From JAJFKX01 sp965230265 (lineage in GTDB: Bacteria; Pseudomonadota; Gammaproteobacteria; Xanthomonadales; Wenzhouxiangellaceae), in contig OZ245999.1 of NCBI GenBank assembly GCA_965230265.1, positions 2,604,001-2,668,000 of the forward strand: 64,000 nt of DNA, written 5' to 3'. A program made the translations under genes and the position numbers. Below are positions 1 through 8,438 of this stretch, one piece after another; positions within the stretch are counted from its first letter, which is position 1; every line of letters starts with the position of its first letter. Under the pieces are notes generated by a model. It saw nothing but the letters and a program-made list of their open reading frames with translations, ran no database searches and was not told the origin of the DNA.

Positions 1-1
1 A

Positions 2-2512
2 GAGCGCCAGTTGGGTGCACAAGGCAAGAGCCGACATGATCTGGGGCGGGAAGCGTTTGTTGATGCTGTGTGGGATTGGAAAGCCCAATCCGGCGGCAAT
101 ATCCGCCAGCAGATGCAACGGCTGGGTACAGCAGTGGACTGGGACAACGAACGCTTCACCATGGATGAAGGTTTATCCGAGGCCGTCATGGAAGTATTTG
201 TCCGCCTGCATGATGAAGGCTTGATCTATCGGGGGCAGCGTCTGGTGAACTGGGATCCGGTATTGCATACCGCACTCAGCGATTTGGAAGTCATTAATAG
301 CGAAGAACAGGGCCACTTATGGCACATCCGCTACCCTCGCTGTGATGGCAAAGGCCATGTGGTGGTTGCCACTACCCGCCCGGAAACCATGCTGGGTGAT
401 ACAGCGGTTGCCGTACACCCGGATGATGAACGCTATCAAGACCTGGTTGGGCTCGAGCTGGAATTACCACTGACTGATCGTCGCATACCGGTGGTTGCCG
501 ATGATTATGTTGATCCGGCGTTTGGCTCTGGTTGTGTGAAAATTACCCCGGCACATGATTTTAATGACTGGGATGTTGGTCAGCGCAACAATCTGGATGT
601 GATTAATATCCTGAATGACGATGCCAGTTTGAACGACAACGTCCCGCCAAAATACCAAGGCCTGGACCGCGTGGTTGCCCGCAAACAGGTGGTTGCTGAC
701 TTGGAAACCGCAGGTCTGTTACAGCAAACCGAAAAACATCAAATGGCCGTTCCCCGCGGGGACCGATCTGGTGTTGTGCTGGAACCTTATTTAACCGATC
801 AATGGTTTGTGAAAATTGAACCATTGGCCAAACCGGCCATTGATGCAGTTCGCAATGGTGATATTCGCTTTGTCCCGGAAAACTGGCAGAACACTTACTT
901 TAACTGGATGGAAAACATTCAGGACTGGTGCATCAGCCGACAACTATGGTGGGGACACCGGATTCCCGCATGGTACGACGATCAAGGCAATATCTATGTT
1001 GCCCGCAATGAAGACGAAGTACGCAGCAAACATAAGCTTGGGGCCGATACCAAACTGCGCCAGGATGACGATGTTCTGGACACCTGGTTCTCAGCCGCTC
1101 TGTGGCCATTTTCCACGCTAGGCTGGCCTGAAAAGACAGACCGTCTGGATAGCTTTTATCCGACCAGTGTGCTGGTCACCGGTTTTGACATTATTTTCTT
1201 CTGGGTGGCCCGGATGATCATGATGGGCTTAAAGTTTACCGGCAAGGTACCGTTCCGCGATGTTTATATTCATGGCCTGATTCGTGACTCCCAAGGGCAG
1301 AAAATGTCCAAATCGAAAGGTAACGTACTCGACCCATTAGATTTAATCGACGGTATCGAACTGGACGCCCTGCTGAAAAAACGTACCACTGGTTTAATGC
1401 AGCCACAAATGCAAGCCGCCATCGAAAAAGCCACCAAACGTGACTATCCAGATGGCATCGCCGGCTATGGCACTGATGCTTTGCGTTTCACCTTCGGCAC
1501 TCTGGCCACTCAAGGTCGTGACATGAGTATCGATATGGGTCGTATCCAGGGCTATCGTAATTTCTGTAATAAATTATGGAATGCCGCGCGTTTTGCTTTG
1601 ATGCACTTGGATGATGGCGTTGAATTATCAGCCAGTATTGATAACAACACACCGGCAGAACAAATTAATCAGTGGATTCGCTCTCGACTGGCTGTCACTG
1701 TCAGCGAGGTTCGCAGACATTTTGATCAATACCGTTTTGATCTGGCCACCCAGGCTTTGTATGACTTTACCTGGAACGAGTTCTGCGACTGGTATCTGGA
1801 ATTATCCAAACCCAATTTGGCAGAAGGTGCTGACCCTGCTGTTCGTGCCGCCACACAATTAACATTGGCTGAGGTACTGGAACAGTTATTGCTGTTATTG
1901 CATCCGGTCATTCCATTTATTACCGAAGAAATTTGGCAGCGACTGCGCCAGCCTCTGCAATTAACCGAGCACAGCGTTTTACAACGTGCATTCCCCGTTG
2001 CAGGGCAAACCAATGAAACAGCAGAAGCGCAAGTGAATTGGTTAAAAAACATTATCCAGGCTGCACGCGCCACTCGCACTGAGCTAAACTTAGCCCCCGG
2101 CAAACCTTTGCCACTGATGTTATGGAGCGATCAGCAAGCCAGTGATGAAGCACTGGTGAATGACTACCTGCCCTGGCTACAAAAACTGGCCCGCATCGAA
2201 TCCATCACCTGGCTGGCCAAACCTGAAACCGACCAGCAATGTGCGACAGCACGTGCCGGCCATATGCAGTTATTTATTCCACTGGCTGGACTGATTGATG
2301 TCGGCGCAGAAATTGCCCGCCTGGAAAAACAACAGCAAAAAACCGAGCAGACAGTCAAACAATTAACTGGAAAATTAAATAACGATAAATTTGTAAATAA
2401 TGCACCTGCCGCCGTGGTTGAAAAAGAACGGACGAAATTAGCAGATGCTCAATCCGAGCTGGATGGTATTGCCGAACAGCTGCAGCAATTAATTTCGATG
2501 CAGGGTGGTTAG
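2..2512 (+). CDS. valS: Valyl-tRNA synthetase, 5'-truncated by window start
   Basis: Charges tRNA-Val in the cytoplasm. The reading frame is open from base 2, so the N-terminus with the HIGH motif lies outside the window. Visible are the editing domain, the KMSKS loop (KMSKSKGN, bases 1301-1324), the anticodon-binding helical domain, and the C-terminal coiled coil rich in Glu, Gln and Lys that is typical of ValRS and contacts the tRNA corner. The TTG at base 11 is inside the gene and is not a real start. It converges with proS across a 114-base gap with no obvious strong terminator. Family assignment is secure. Confidence 0.97.
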   Translation, partial: ERQLGAQGKSRHDLGREAFVDAVWDWKAQSGGNIRQQMQRLGTAVDWDNERFTMDEGLSEAVMEVFVRLHDEGLIYRGQRLVNWDPVLHTALSDLEVINSEEQGHLWHIRYPRCDGKGHVVVATTRPETMLGDTAVAVHPDDERYQDLVGLELELPLTDRRIPVVADDYVDPAFGSGCVKITPAHDFNDWDVGQRNNLDVINILNDDASLNDNVPPKYQGLDRVVARKQVVADLETAGLLQQTEKHQMAVPRGDRSGVVLEPYLTDQWFVKIEPLAKPAIDAVRNGDIRFVPENWQNTYFNWMENIQDWCISRQLWWGHRIPAWYDDQGNIYVARNEDEVRSKHKLGADTKLRQDDDVLDTWFSAALWPFSTLGWPEKTDRLDSFYPTSVLVTGFDIIFFWVARMIMMGLKFTGKVPFRDVYIHGLIRDSQGQKMSKSKGNVLDPLDLIDGIELDALLKKRTTGLMQPQMQAAIEKATKRDYPDGIAGYGTDALRFTFGTLATQGRDMSIDMGRIQGYRNFCNKLWNAARFALMHLDDGVELSASIDNNTPAEQINQWIRSRLAVTVSEVRRHFDQYRFDLATQALYDFTWNEFCDWYLELSKPNLAEGADPAVRAATQLTLAEVLEQLLLLLHPVIPFITEEIWQRLRQPLQLTEHSVLQRAFPVAGQTNETAEAQVNWLKNIIQAARATRTELNLAPGKPLPLMLWSDQQASDEALVNDYLPWLQKLARIESITWLAKPETDQQCATARAGHMQLFIPLAGLIDVGAEIARLEKQQQKTEQTVKQLTGKLNNDKFVNNAPAAVVEKERTKLADAQSELDGIAEQLQQLISMQGG

Positions 2513-2626
2513 AATTAATCGCCGAAAAATAACAAAGCGTTAATCTCAGTAATTATTCTGCGAGTATTATCGTGGCAAGCGCTACACTTGCCAGTCATCA
2601 ATTAATTAATGCTTCTAAAAAAGCAA

Positions 2627-4348
2627 TCAATCATCACCATCTGGCAATAAACCCACCAGATAATCGGCCAGCCCTTCCAATGGCAATTTCGCCTGCTCGC
2701 CACCCCGAGGCCGATATTCCACTTCACCGGCATCCAGGCTGCGCTCACCAATCACTATCTGATGTGGAATACCAATTAATTCCATGTCATTAAACATGAC
2801 GCCTGGACGTATTGCTCGATCGTCCCACAACACATCAACACCGCGCGCAATTAATTGCTGATATAAATTTTCTGCGGCTTCTGCCACGCGTGGCGATTTA
2901 TGCTGATTCATCGGCAATATCACCATTTGCCAAGGTGCCAATGGTGCTGGCCAGATGATGCCTTTATCGTCATGGTTTTGCTCAATAGCCGCTGCCACAA
3001 TCCGCGAGACACCAATGCCGTAACACCCCATCGCCATGGCACGAGCCTTGCCATCAGCATCCATGACCATCGCGTTCATGGACTCACTGTATTTGGTACC
3101 CAGTTGAAAAATATGCCCCACTTCAATGCCACGAATTAATTCCAGCTCGCCTTTACCGTCCGGGCTGGGGTCACCAGCTTGCACGCTGCGTAAATCGGCA
3201 ACGTCCGGTAATGCCACATCACGATCCCAGTTGATACCAAAATAATGTTTATCATCCTGGTTGGCACCGGCCGCAAAATCCGACATTGCGGCAACACTGC
3301 GATCAACAATCATTGGTATCGGTAACGCTACTGGCCCCAGTGACCCAGGCCCGGCACCAATGGCTTTGCGTATGGTGGTGTCATTAGCAAACATCAGCGG
3401 CATTGCCACAGCAGGCAAATTTCCCGCTTTAATTTCATTCAGTTCGTGATCACCCCGCACAATCAATGCAATCAGATCAGCCTCAATCTCATCACTGGCA
3501 TGCACAATAAGGGTTTTGATGGTTTTATCCGCTGGCACATCAAAGCCATTGCACAGCGCCTCGATGGTTTTGGTATCGGGTGTATCCTGGATCTGCATTA
3601 CCTGTGTGGGTTCAGCACGTTCAGCTTCACAAATCGCTTCGGCTTTTTCTACATTCGCAGCATAGTCACTGCCATTGGAGACTGCCAGCAAGTCCTCGCC
3701 AGTATCAGCCAGCACATGAAACTCATGCGAACCGCTGCCGCCAATGGCGCCTGAATCAGCAGCAACAGCCCGATAGGTCAGGCCCAAGCGGCTAAAAACA
3801 GCAGAATACGCCTGATACATATCCTGATAGGTAGCAGCCTGACTTTCTGCATCGATATGAAACGAGTAAGCATCTTTCATCAGGAACTCACGTGCCCGCA
3901 TTACACCGAAGCGCGGGCGGATTTCGTCGCGAAATTTGGTTTGTATCTGATAAAAGCAGACTGGTAATTGTTTGAAGCTTTTGATTTCGTTGCGGGCAAA
4001 GTCGGTCATCACCTCTTCATGGGTCGGACCAAAACAATACTCACGCTGATTGCTGTCCGTTATTTTGAGTAACAAGGGGCCAAAATCACTCCAGCGACCA
4101 CTTTCTTCCCACAGTTCGGAGGGCTGTACCGCCGGCATCAGCATTTCCAGTGCGCCGATACGGTTCATCTCTTCTCGCACCACATTTTCCACCTTGCGCA
4201 AAACCCGCAACCCCAATGGAGTCCAGGTATAGATACCGGCAGCATGCTTGCGAATCATGCCGGTACGCAGCATAAGCTGGTGACTGGGGATTTCCGCATC
4301 GGCAGGAACTTCGCGACGCGTGACAAGATGCATTTGAGTGGCTTTCAT
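2627..4348 (-). CDS. proS: Prolyl-tRNA synthetase (bacterial type)
   Basis: Charges tRNA-Pro. The 573-residue length matches the bacterial ProRS class with an inserted cis-editing domain that clears misacylated alanine. The class II motifs are visible: an N-terminal segment with RTGMIRKHAAGIYTW and PLGLRVLRK, motif 2 around FRDEIRPRFGVMRAREFLMKD, the insertion domain in the middle, and motif 3 near the GIGVSRIVAAAIEQ stretch, followed by the anticodon-binding domain. The start at 4348 opens with MKATQMHLVTRREVPADAEI, as usual for the family. Divergent spacing from any neighbour is wide; it reads towards valS. Confidence 0.98.
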   Translation of the reverse strand: MKATQMHLVTRREVPADAEIPSHQLMLRTGMIRKHAAGIYTWTPLGLRVLRKVENVVREEMNRIGALEMLMPAVQPSELWEESGRWSDFGPLLLKITDSNQREYCFGPTHEEVMTDFARNEIKSFKQLPVCFYQIQTKFRDEIRPRFGVMRAREFLMKDAYSFHIDAESQAATYQDMYQAYSAVFSRLGLTYRAVAADSGAIGGSGSHEFHVLADTGEDLLAVSNGSDYAANVEKAEAICEAERAEPTQVMQIQDTPDTKTIEALCNGFDVPADKTIKTLIVHASDEIEADLIALIVRGDHELNEIKAGNLPAVAMPLMFANDTTIRKAIGAGPGSLGPVALPIPMIVDRSVAAMSDFAAGANQDDKHYFGINWDRDVALPDVADLRSVQAGDPSPDGKGELELIRGIEVGHIFQLGTKYSESMNAMVMDADGKARAMAMGCYGIGVSRIVAAAIEQNHDDKGIIWPAPLAPWQMVILPMNQHKSPRVAEAAENLYQQLIARGVDVLWDDRAIRPGVMFNDMELIGIPHQIVIGERSLDAGEVEYRPRGGEQAKLPLEGLADYLVGLLPDGDD

Positions 4349-4707
4349 TTTGATTCGGTTCAGGTTCAGTTAGCAAAGCAGCGTAGTGTAACGCTGTCGG
4401 GGCAGATTTTGCAGTGATTACCGCCAGCAATTGAATAATTGTAGGAACTGCCTTGGCCGCGATCAACATTAGAAATAACAAACACATGCGCAAGATGACA
4501 CAGATTATTTCCGAAGATACCGTAGGTCAGCTTAGGCGCAGCCGTAAGCCGACAAAGGAAAACCCTTTGGGTCCAGAAACTTTAATTGAAACTAAACTAT
4601 CGGTTTACCGGCCGATGCCCCTGAATCGACCTACTTCAATGACCTTGCTGCAAGGTAAGGGATAATATCCGTAGACTTTGTCTTGCAAGCAAAGGCATGC
4701 AGCTACG
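4349..4707. other. Intergenic region between proS and the DUF4124 gene
   Basis: A 359-base non-coding stretch. The proS promoter and leader should lie at its left side. It holds a 28-base imperfect hairpin (4526-4553) and a short palindrome CCTTG-ctg-CAAGG (4643-4655). The open frame at 4453-4665 has no family features and covers the hairpin, so it is not called as a gene. Confidence 0.5.
4526..4553. repeat. Imperfect palindromic hairpin, possible dispersed repeat unit
   Basis: The two arms GTCAGCTTAG and GTAAGCCGAC pair with two mismatches around a GGC-GCA-GCC core. Sequences of this look (a GTAGGTC..AAGCCGAC palindrome) are commonly dispersed in proteobacterial intergenic regions, but no second copy was noticed in this window, so calling it a repeat is an inference. 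Confidence 0.4.
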
Positions 4708-5226
4708 CTAGATGCAATTCTCATCGATATACGACTGCGACTCGGAAATTAATGCCAACCGTTCATCATCATTGAGCCGACGTGGTTCACCATCATCGCC
4801 AGTCAATACAATTCGCCGCCGCGAATTCACCAAGTCAAGATTATTGCGCGCTCGGTTGCAATTGGCCGCGATCACTTCTGGGTCAATCACGGTTACGGTT
4901 CGATCCGGTGTTGTAATCACCGTTTCTTCCTGTGACACAACCGTTTCTGCTGGTTGCTGTGGTTGTTGTGCAGGGCGACGTGCAGCAGCTCTGCTGATAC
5001 CACGATCACGCAGCGTTATTCGCTCGTAATTATCGTGCTTTGGCGGTTGACCAGAAAAGTGTTGTACACCATTTTCGTCTACCCAACTGTATACTTCGGT
5101 AGCATACACCGATGAGCTAAATAGCATAATGCTGACGAAAATGGATAAAATAGTTAGCAACACAGTACTAACAGTCGCCGCCCTCAATGATTTAATTACA
5201 CTACTCGTTAATGGTCTTGTTGGCAT
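4708..5226 (-). CDS. DUF4124 domain-containing membrane-anchored or secreted protein
   Basis: A 172-residue protein of unknown function. After a charged N-terminus, one hydrophobic segment (about residues 17-42) ends in a possible signal peptidase site SSVYA-TEV. Directly after it comes the DUF4124 signature, VYSWVDENGVQHFSGQPP (about residues 45-62). The rest is Gln/Pro/Val-rich and then contains NCNRARNNLDL, seen in the same family, and an acidic C-terminal segment ending in a cysteine (DENCI). The family is widespread in gammaproteobacteria without an assigned biochemical role; a cell-envelope location is likely. It is divergent from pssA. Confidence 0.8.
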   Translation of the reverse strand: MPTRPLTSSVIKSLRAATVSTVLLTILSIFVSIMLFSSSVYATEVYSWVDENGVQHFSGQPPKHDNYERITLRDRGISRAAARRPAQQPQQPAETVVSQEETVITTPDRTVTVIDPEVIAANCNRARNNLDLVNSRRRIVLTGDDGEPRRLNDDERLALISESQSYIDENCI

Positions 5227-5350
5227 TGCTTTCGTTCCTAATGTGACTCACATCCGTGTTCATCAGATTCGAAGGGGTTAAATTTTAATGGTACCCGTGC
5301 TGGTTTTCCTACGGTATTGCACCAAAGTTTTGCAGGTAGAATAACACCTT

Positions 5351-6148
5351 ATGAGCACAAACGATAATTCATCTGAGAAGACACCCATTAGTCTTCGTCG
5401 GCGTGGCATCTCGCTGCTACCGAACGCTTTGACGACTGGCGCCATGTTTGCCGGCTTCTATAGCATTATCGCAGCTGTGGGTGAACGTTATGTCGCTGCC
5501 TCAATTGCAATATTAATTGCCGGCTTATTGGACGGCATGGATGGCCGTGTGGCACGCGCAACCAACAGCCAGAGTGAATTTGGCGTGCAATATGATTCCA
5601 TGTCAGATTTGGTCAGCTTTGGCGTTGCTCCAGCCATTCTGATGTATAGCTGGTCTTTGCATTATTTGCGTGATGTCGGCCCTGCTGCCGGTAAGTTTGG
5701 CTGGTTGGCCGCATTTGTGTTTACTGCCTGTGCCGCCATGCGCCTGGCACGTTATAACGCCCAGGTAAAAAGTGTTGATAAGCGCTATTTCCAAGGCCTG
5801 GCCAGCCCGGCTGCTGCCGGCACGCTGGCCTGCATTGTATGGTTTTGTGTCCAACAAGAGCTCTCAGCACAAAGTCTGGCGTGGCTGATGTCTTTAATCA
5901 CCATCACGCTCGGCGTGTTGATGTTTAGCCGGTTTCGCTATTTCAGTTTTAAATCCATGCCTGATTCAGAACCACGCTCACAGGGCTGGGCTTTTGTATT
6001 ATTGGTCATTATTGTACTGTTAGCGCTTAACCCTCCACTGGTATTAATGATAGCTGGTGCTATTTATGTGGTTAGTGGCATTGTGGTGACCATTCGCGGC
6101 AGACATCAGCGCCGCCAGCGTCGTCTGCGCTCGCGTGGTGATAATTGA
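5351..6148 (+). CDS. pssA: CDP-diacylglycerol-serine O-phosphatidyltransferase
   Basis: Makes phosphatidylserine, the precursor of phosphatidylethanolamine, from CDP-diacylglycerol and L-serine at the inner membrane. The 265-residue protein carries the CDP-alcohol phosphatidyltransferase signature, D-G-x2-G-R-x-A-R..G-x3-D-x3-D, seen as DGMDGRVARA followed by FGVQYDSMSDLVSFG (about residues 61-95). Several hydrophobic helices follow, then a basic Arg-rich C-terminus. It is the membrane-embedded type II synthase found in Pseudomonas and Gram-positives, not the E. coli-type PssA. A weak purine-rich RBS precedes the ATG. Confidence 0.95.
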   Translation: MSTNDNSSEKTPISLRRRGISLLPNALTTGAMFAGFYSIIAAVGERYVAASIAILIAGLLDGMDGRVARATNSQSEFGVQYDSMSDLVSFGVAPAILMYSWSLHYLRDVGPAAGKFGWLAAFVFTACAAMRLARYNAQVKSVDKRYFQGLASPAAAGTLACIVWFCVQQELSAQSLAWLMSLITITLGVLMFSRFRYFSFKSMPDSEPRSQGWAFVLLVIIVLLALNPPLVLMIAGAIYVVSGIVVTIRGRHQRRQRRLRSRGDN

Positions 6149-6178
6149 TTGGTCTGTCTCTGACTATTTGAGTTAACT

Positions 6179-6700
6179 ATGCTGGAAGAACGACGCCACC
6201 AATACCTGCATGCCATGGGTATCTCAATCTGGCAGGCACGTGATTTGCCCACCACCAATACGTCGCAGCCAGGCGCATCCATTAGCAGCGAACAGCAACC
6301 TACACAACCAACCCACAATCAAGCAATCCACGAAGCCAAGTCTTCAGACGTACTTGCAGAGTCACCTGACCCATTGCCGGCTACCAACAAACAACCCAAT
6401 CAATGGTTGATATGGATTGCTGAACACAGCTCGGAACAACACTCTGGCATCATTGCTGATCTGCAGGCCGTCTGCCAGTACATCTTGCCCAATAGCCCGT
6501 TACCAGCGATCACCCATCAGCAACCCGATAATCTGCAAGAGCAAACAGCAATCCTGGGAATTGGCTTATCCGATGAAAATCAAAGCTGGTTATCACGCCA
6601 ACCAAATCCCGTGATCAATATCCCTGGCTTGGCAGAATGGCGCCACCAACCAGTGGCCAAACAACAAGTTTGGCGCAAACTTCAGGAAGTGCTGTGGTAG
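6179..6700 (+). CDS. holD: Probable DNA polymerase III psi subunit
   Basis: A 173-residue protein placed directly before and overlapping rimI, the position holD holds in many gammaproteobacteria. The N-terminus (ERRHQYLHAMGISIWQARD) resembles the psi signature R-x6-L-x-x-LGI-x-x-W that binds the chi subunit. The C-terminus (INIPGLAEWRHQPVAKQQVW) resembles the family's P-x-L-x-x-L/W-x-x-x-P-x-A-K/R-x-x-L/V-W end. The middle, about residues 35-70, is a low-complexity Gln/Pro/Ser linker longer than in E. coli. Psi would link the clamp loader to SSB through chi. The call rests on end motifs plus synteny. Confidence 0.72.
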   Translation: MLEERRHQYLHAMGISIWQARDLPTTNTSQPGASISSEQQPTQPTHNQAIHEAKSSDVLAESPDPLPATNKQPNQWLIWIAEHSSEQHSGIIADLQAVCQYILPNSPLPAITHQQPDNLQEQTAILGIGLSDENQSWLSRQPNPVINIPGLAEWRHQPVAKQQVWRKLQEVLW

Positions 6701-7200
6701 CCGTTGTCAAACGTCAACAGGCACTGATCCGACCAATGCAACCATTTGATCTGGATGCAGTGCATGCCAATGAATGCCTGGCGTATGAATTTCCCTGGAC
6801 CCGCGGTATTTTTGCTGATTGTATTCGTGTGGGTTACCCATGTCGGGTGTTGGAAAAAGGAGATGAGGTTATAGGCCATAGCATTGTCAGTGTTGCTGCT
6901 GGTGAAGCACACTTGCTAAACATCTGCATCCAGCCAGCCCATCAGGGTCGGGGCTTCGGCCGGCAACTGTTGCACCATTGCCTGCGTCTGGCCAGTCAGG
7001 GCGGTGCAAAAAGTTTGTACCTGGAAGTTCGTCCCAGCAACTGGGGAGCCATTCGCCTGTATCAGGCCGAAGGTTTTTCTGTGATCGGACGCCGGCCCGA
7101 TTATTACCGCTGTCTACCTGAAAACTTCGATGATGACATCAGTCACAGTCAACGAGAAGATGCATTGGTTATGGCTAAAAATCTTCCTCTGCACGGCTGA
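6694..7200 (+). CDS. rimI: Ribosomal protein bS18-alanine N-acetyltransferase, GNAT family
   Basis: Acetylates the N-terminal alanine of ribosomal protein S18 (known for the family). The GNAT fold is clear: start of the domain with IRPMQPFDLDAVHANECLAY and PWT, then the acetyl-CoA loop QPAHQGRGFGRQLL (R-G-x-G pattern), then LEVRPSNWGAIRLYQAEGF and the RRPDYYR end typical of RimI. The frame is open from 6637, but the GTG at 6694 is preferred: it has AGGAAG seven bases upstream and overlaps the holD stop, which fits translational coupling. It converges on trhO with three bases between the stops. Confidence 0.9.
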   Translation: MVAVVKRQQALIRPMQPFDLDAVHANECLAYEFPWTRGIFADCIRVGYPCRVLEKGDEVIGHSIVSVAAGEAHLLNICIQPAHQGRGFGRQLLHHCLRLASQGGAKSLYLEVRPSNWGAIRLYQAEGFSVIGRRPDYYRCLPENFDDDISHSQREDALVMAKNLPLHG

Positions 7201-7203
7201 AAC

Positions 7204-8148
7204 TTAATACCCGCGTGCTGCACGCAGCGCATATTGCTTGGCGCGTTCACGAAAGCGCTGTTCACGTTCCGGCGTCAACCGTGCGTAGCAATGCGGGCAA
7301 CTGATGTGTTTTTCGTAATGCGGGGAAGCCATATCACCTGCACTTAATGGCATCCGACAGGCAGTGCATACTGGGCGTTGAGTTGGATTAAGCTGATGAT
7401 CCAGAGTGACCCGGTCATCAAACACGAAACACTCACCCTCCCAGTTGCTATCTGTCTGCGGCGTTTTCTCCAGATAGTTGAGAATACCGCCATCCAATTG
7501 ATAGACATTTTTAAAACCCTGCTGCAGCATCCAAGCACTGGCTTTCTCACAACGGATTCCACCCGTACAAAACATGGCCACATGCTCGTCGTGCTCAGGG
7601 TCAAGCTGTTGTTCCACATAGTCGGCAAAGGCCCGGAAATGACTGGTATCGGGGTTCTCTGCCCCTTTGAAGGTTCCCAAATCCACTTCGTAATGGTTAC
7701 GGGTATCCAAAACCCTTACATCTGGTCGCTGCAGTAATGCATCCCAGTCTTTGGGTGATACATGCTCACCGGTTTGCTCGCCGGGCTTCAAATTTTCCTG
7801 GCCGAAGCTGACGATCTCCCGACGGATACGAACCTTAACGCGCTTAAAGGGCTGGGTGGTTGACTGGCTCATCCGATAGCTCAAATTGGCCAATGCCGGG
7901 TATTGATTCAGCCAGGCAAACAACTGCATCAGAGCATCATAACCACCGGCAATAGTAGAGTTGATACCCTCATCGGCCAATAAAATAGTCCCCATCAATC
8001 CCAGGCGTTCGCATTCAGCTTGCAGACGGGCACGCAACTCAGCAACACGCTGCAACGCCACAAACCGGTAAAACGTGGCTACATGGATGATATCCTGATC
8101 AGCACTGGTATGGTTGGACTCAATTTTGCTTGATTCGGTATTCGGCAT
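7204..8148 (-). CDS. trhO: tRNA uridine(34) hydroxylase, rhodanese family
   Basis: Makes 5-hydroxyuridine at tRNA wobble position 34 in an oxygen-dependent reaction (established for TrhO, formerly YceA). The 314 residues show the N-terminal acylphosphatase-like domain (LADEGINSTIAG), the rhodanese domain with active-site cysteine in MFCTGGIRCEKAS, the following GFKNVYQLDGGILNYLE, and a C-terminal zinc-like cluster built from CTACRMPL and CPHCYARL. Length and order match the family. The start was taken at 8148; a shorter start is possible since the first 20 residues are variable. Confidence 0.95.
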   Translation of the reverse strand: MPNTESSKIESNHTSADQDIIHVATFYRFVALQRVAELRARLQAECERLGLMGTILLADEGINSTIAGGYDALMQLFAWLNQYPALANLSYRMSQSTTQPFKRVKVRIRREIVSFGQENLKPGEQTGEHVSPKDWDALLQRPDVRVLDTRNHYEVDLGTFKGAENPDTSHFRAFADYVEQQLDPEHDEHVAMFCTGGIRCEKASAWMLQQGFKNVYQLDGGILNYLEKTPQTDSNWEGECFVFDDRVTLDHQLNPTQRPVCTACRMPLSAGDMASPHYEKHISCPHCYARLTPEREQRFRERAKQYALRAARGY

Positions 8149-8280
8149 AAGGGCTTGTCTAATGGTTCAGTCAATGAAATAATAGTAGGGATTTGTTCGG
8201 CGCAATCCAAGCGTCGGCCAGTCACAAATAGCGTCTTTGCGTAACATGCATACTATTTTATGCCGGGCAAAGAATTAAAT

Positions 8281-8438
8281 ACACACACATTTCGTCACGT
8301 CACACTGGGTGCCCAAGTACTTTAGTACCAGGGTTGTGTTGCGGGAAATGTGGAGGTTTAACCCCGATCAGTCGATAGCAAATGAACCAACCACTGTTGG
8401 CTGCACGCGCTGGTCACTACAATTTAGGAGTTGGCACC
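8281..8438 (+). promoter_or_regulatory. Structured rpsB leader, possible S2 autoregulation element (t44-like)
   Basis: The 290 bases before rpsB hold a structured leader. It contains the inverted repeat GTACT-tt-AGTAC (8318-8329), a GGGTTGTG segment, and a GGAGGTTTAACCCC stretch far from the start codon, which looks like a Shine-Dalgarno motif sequestered in a local stem. In gammaproteobacteria rpsB-tsf is autoregulated by S2 through a conserved leader. The similarity here is by eye, so the class is an inference; the real rpsB RBS is TTAGGAG at about 8425-8430. Confidence 0.5.

Noticed and set aside
11..11. TTG at base 11 as the start of valS
   Set aside because: The frame is open to base 2 and ValRS lacks its N-terminal HIGH region here, so the gene begins outside the window.
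4453..4665. 70-residue plus-strand frame between proS and the DUF4124 gene
   Set aside because: It crosses the palindromic hairpin, has no RBS and no hydrophobic or domain pattern.
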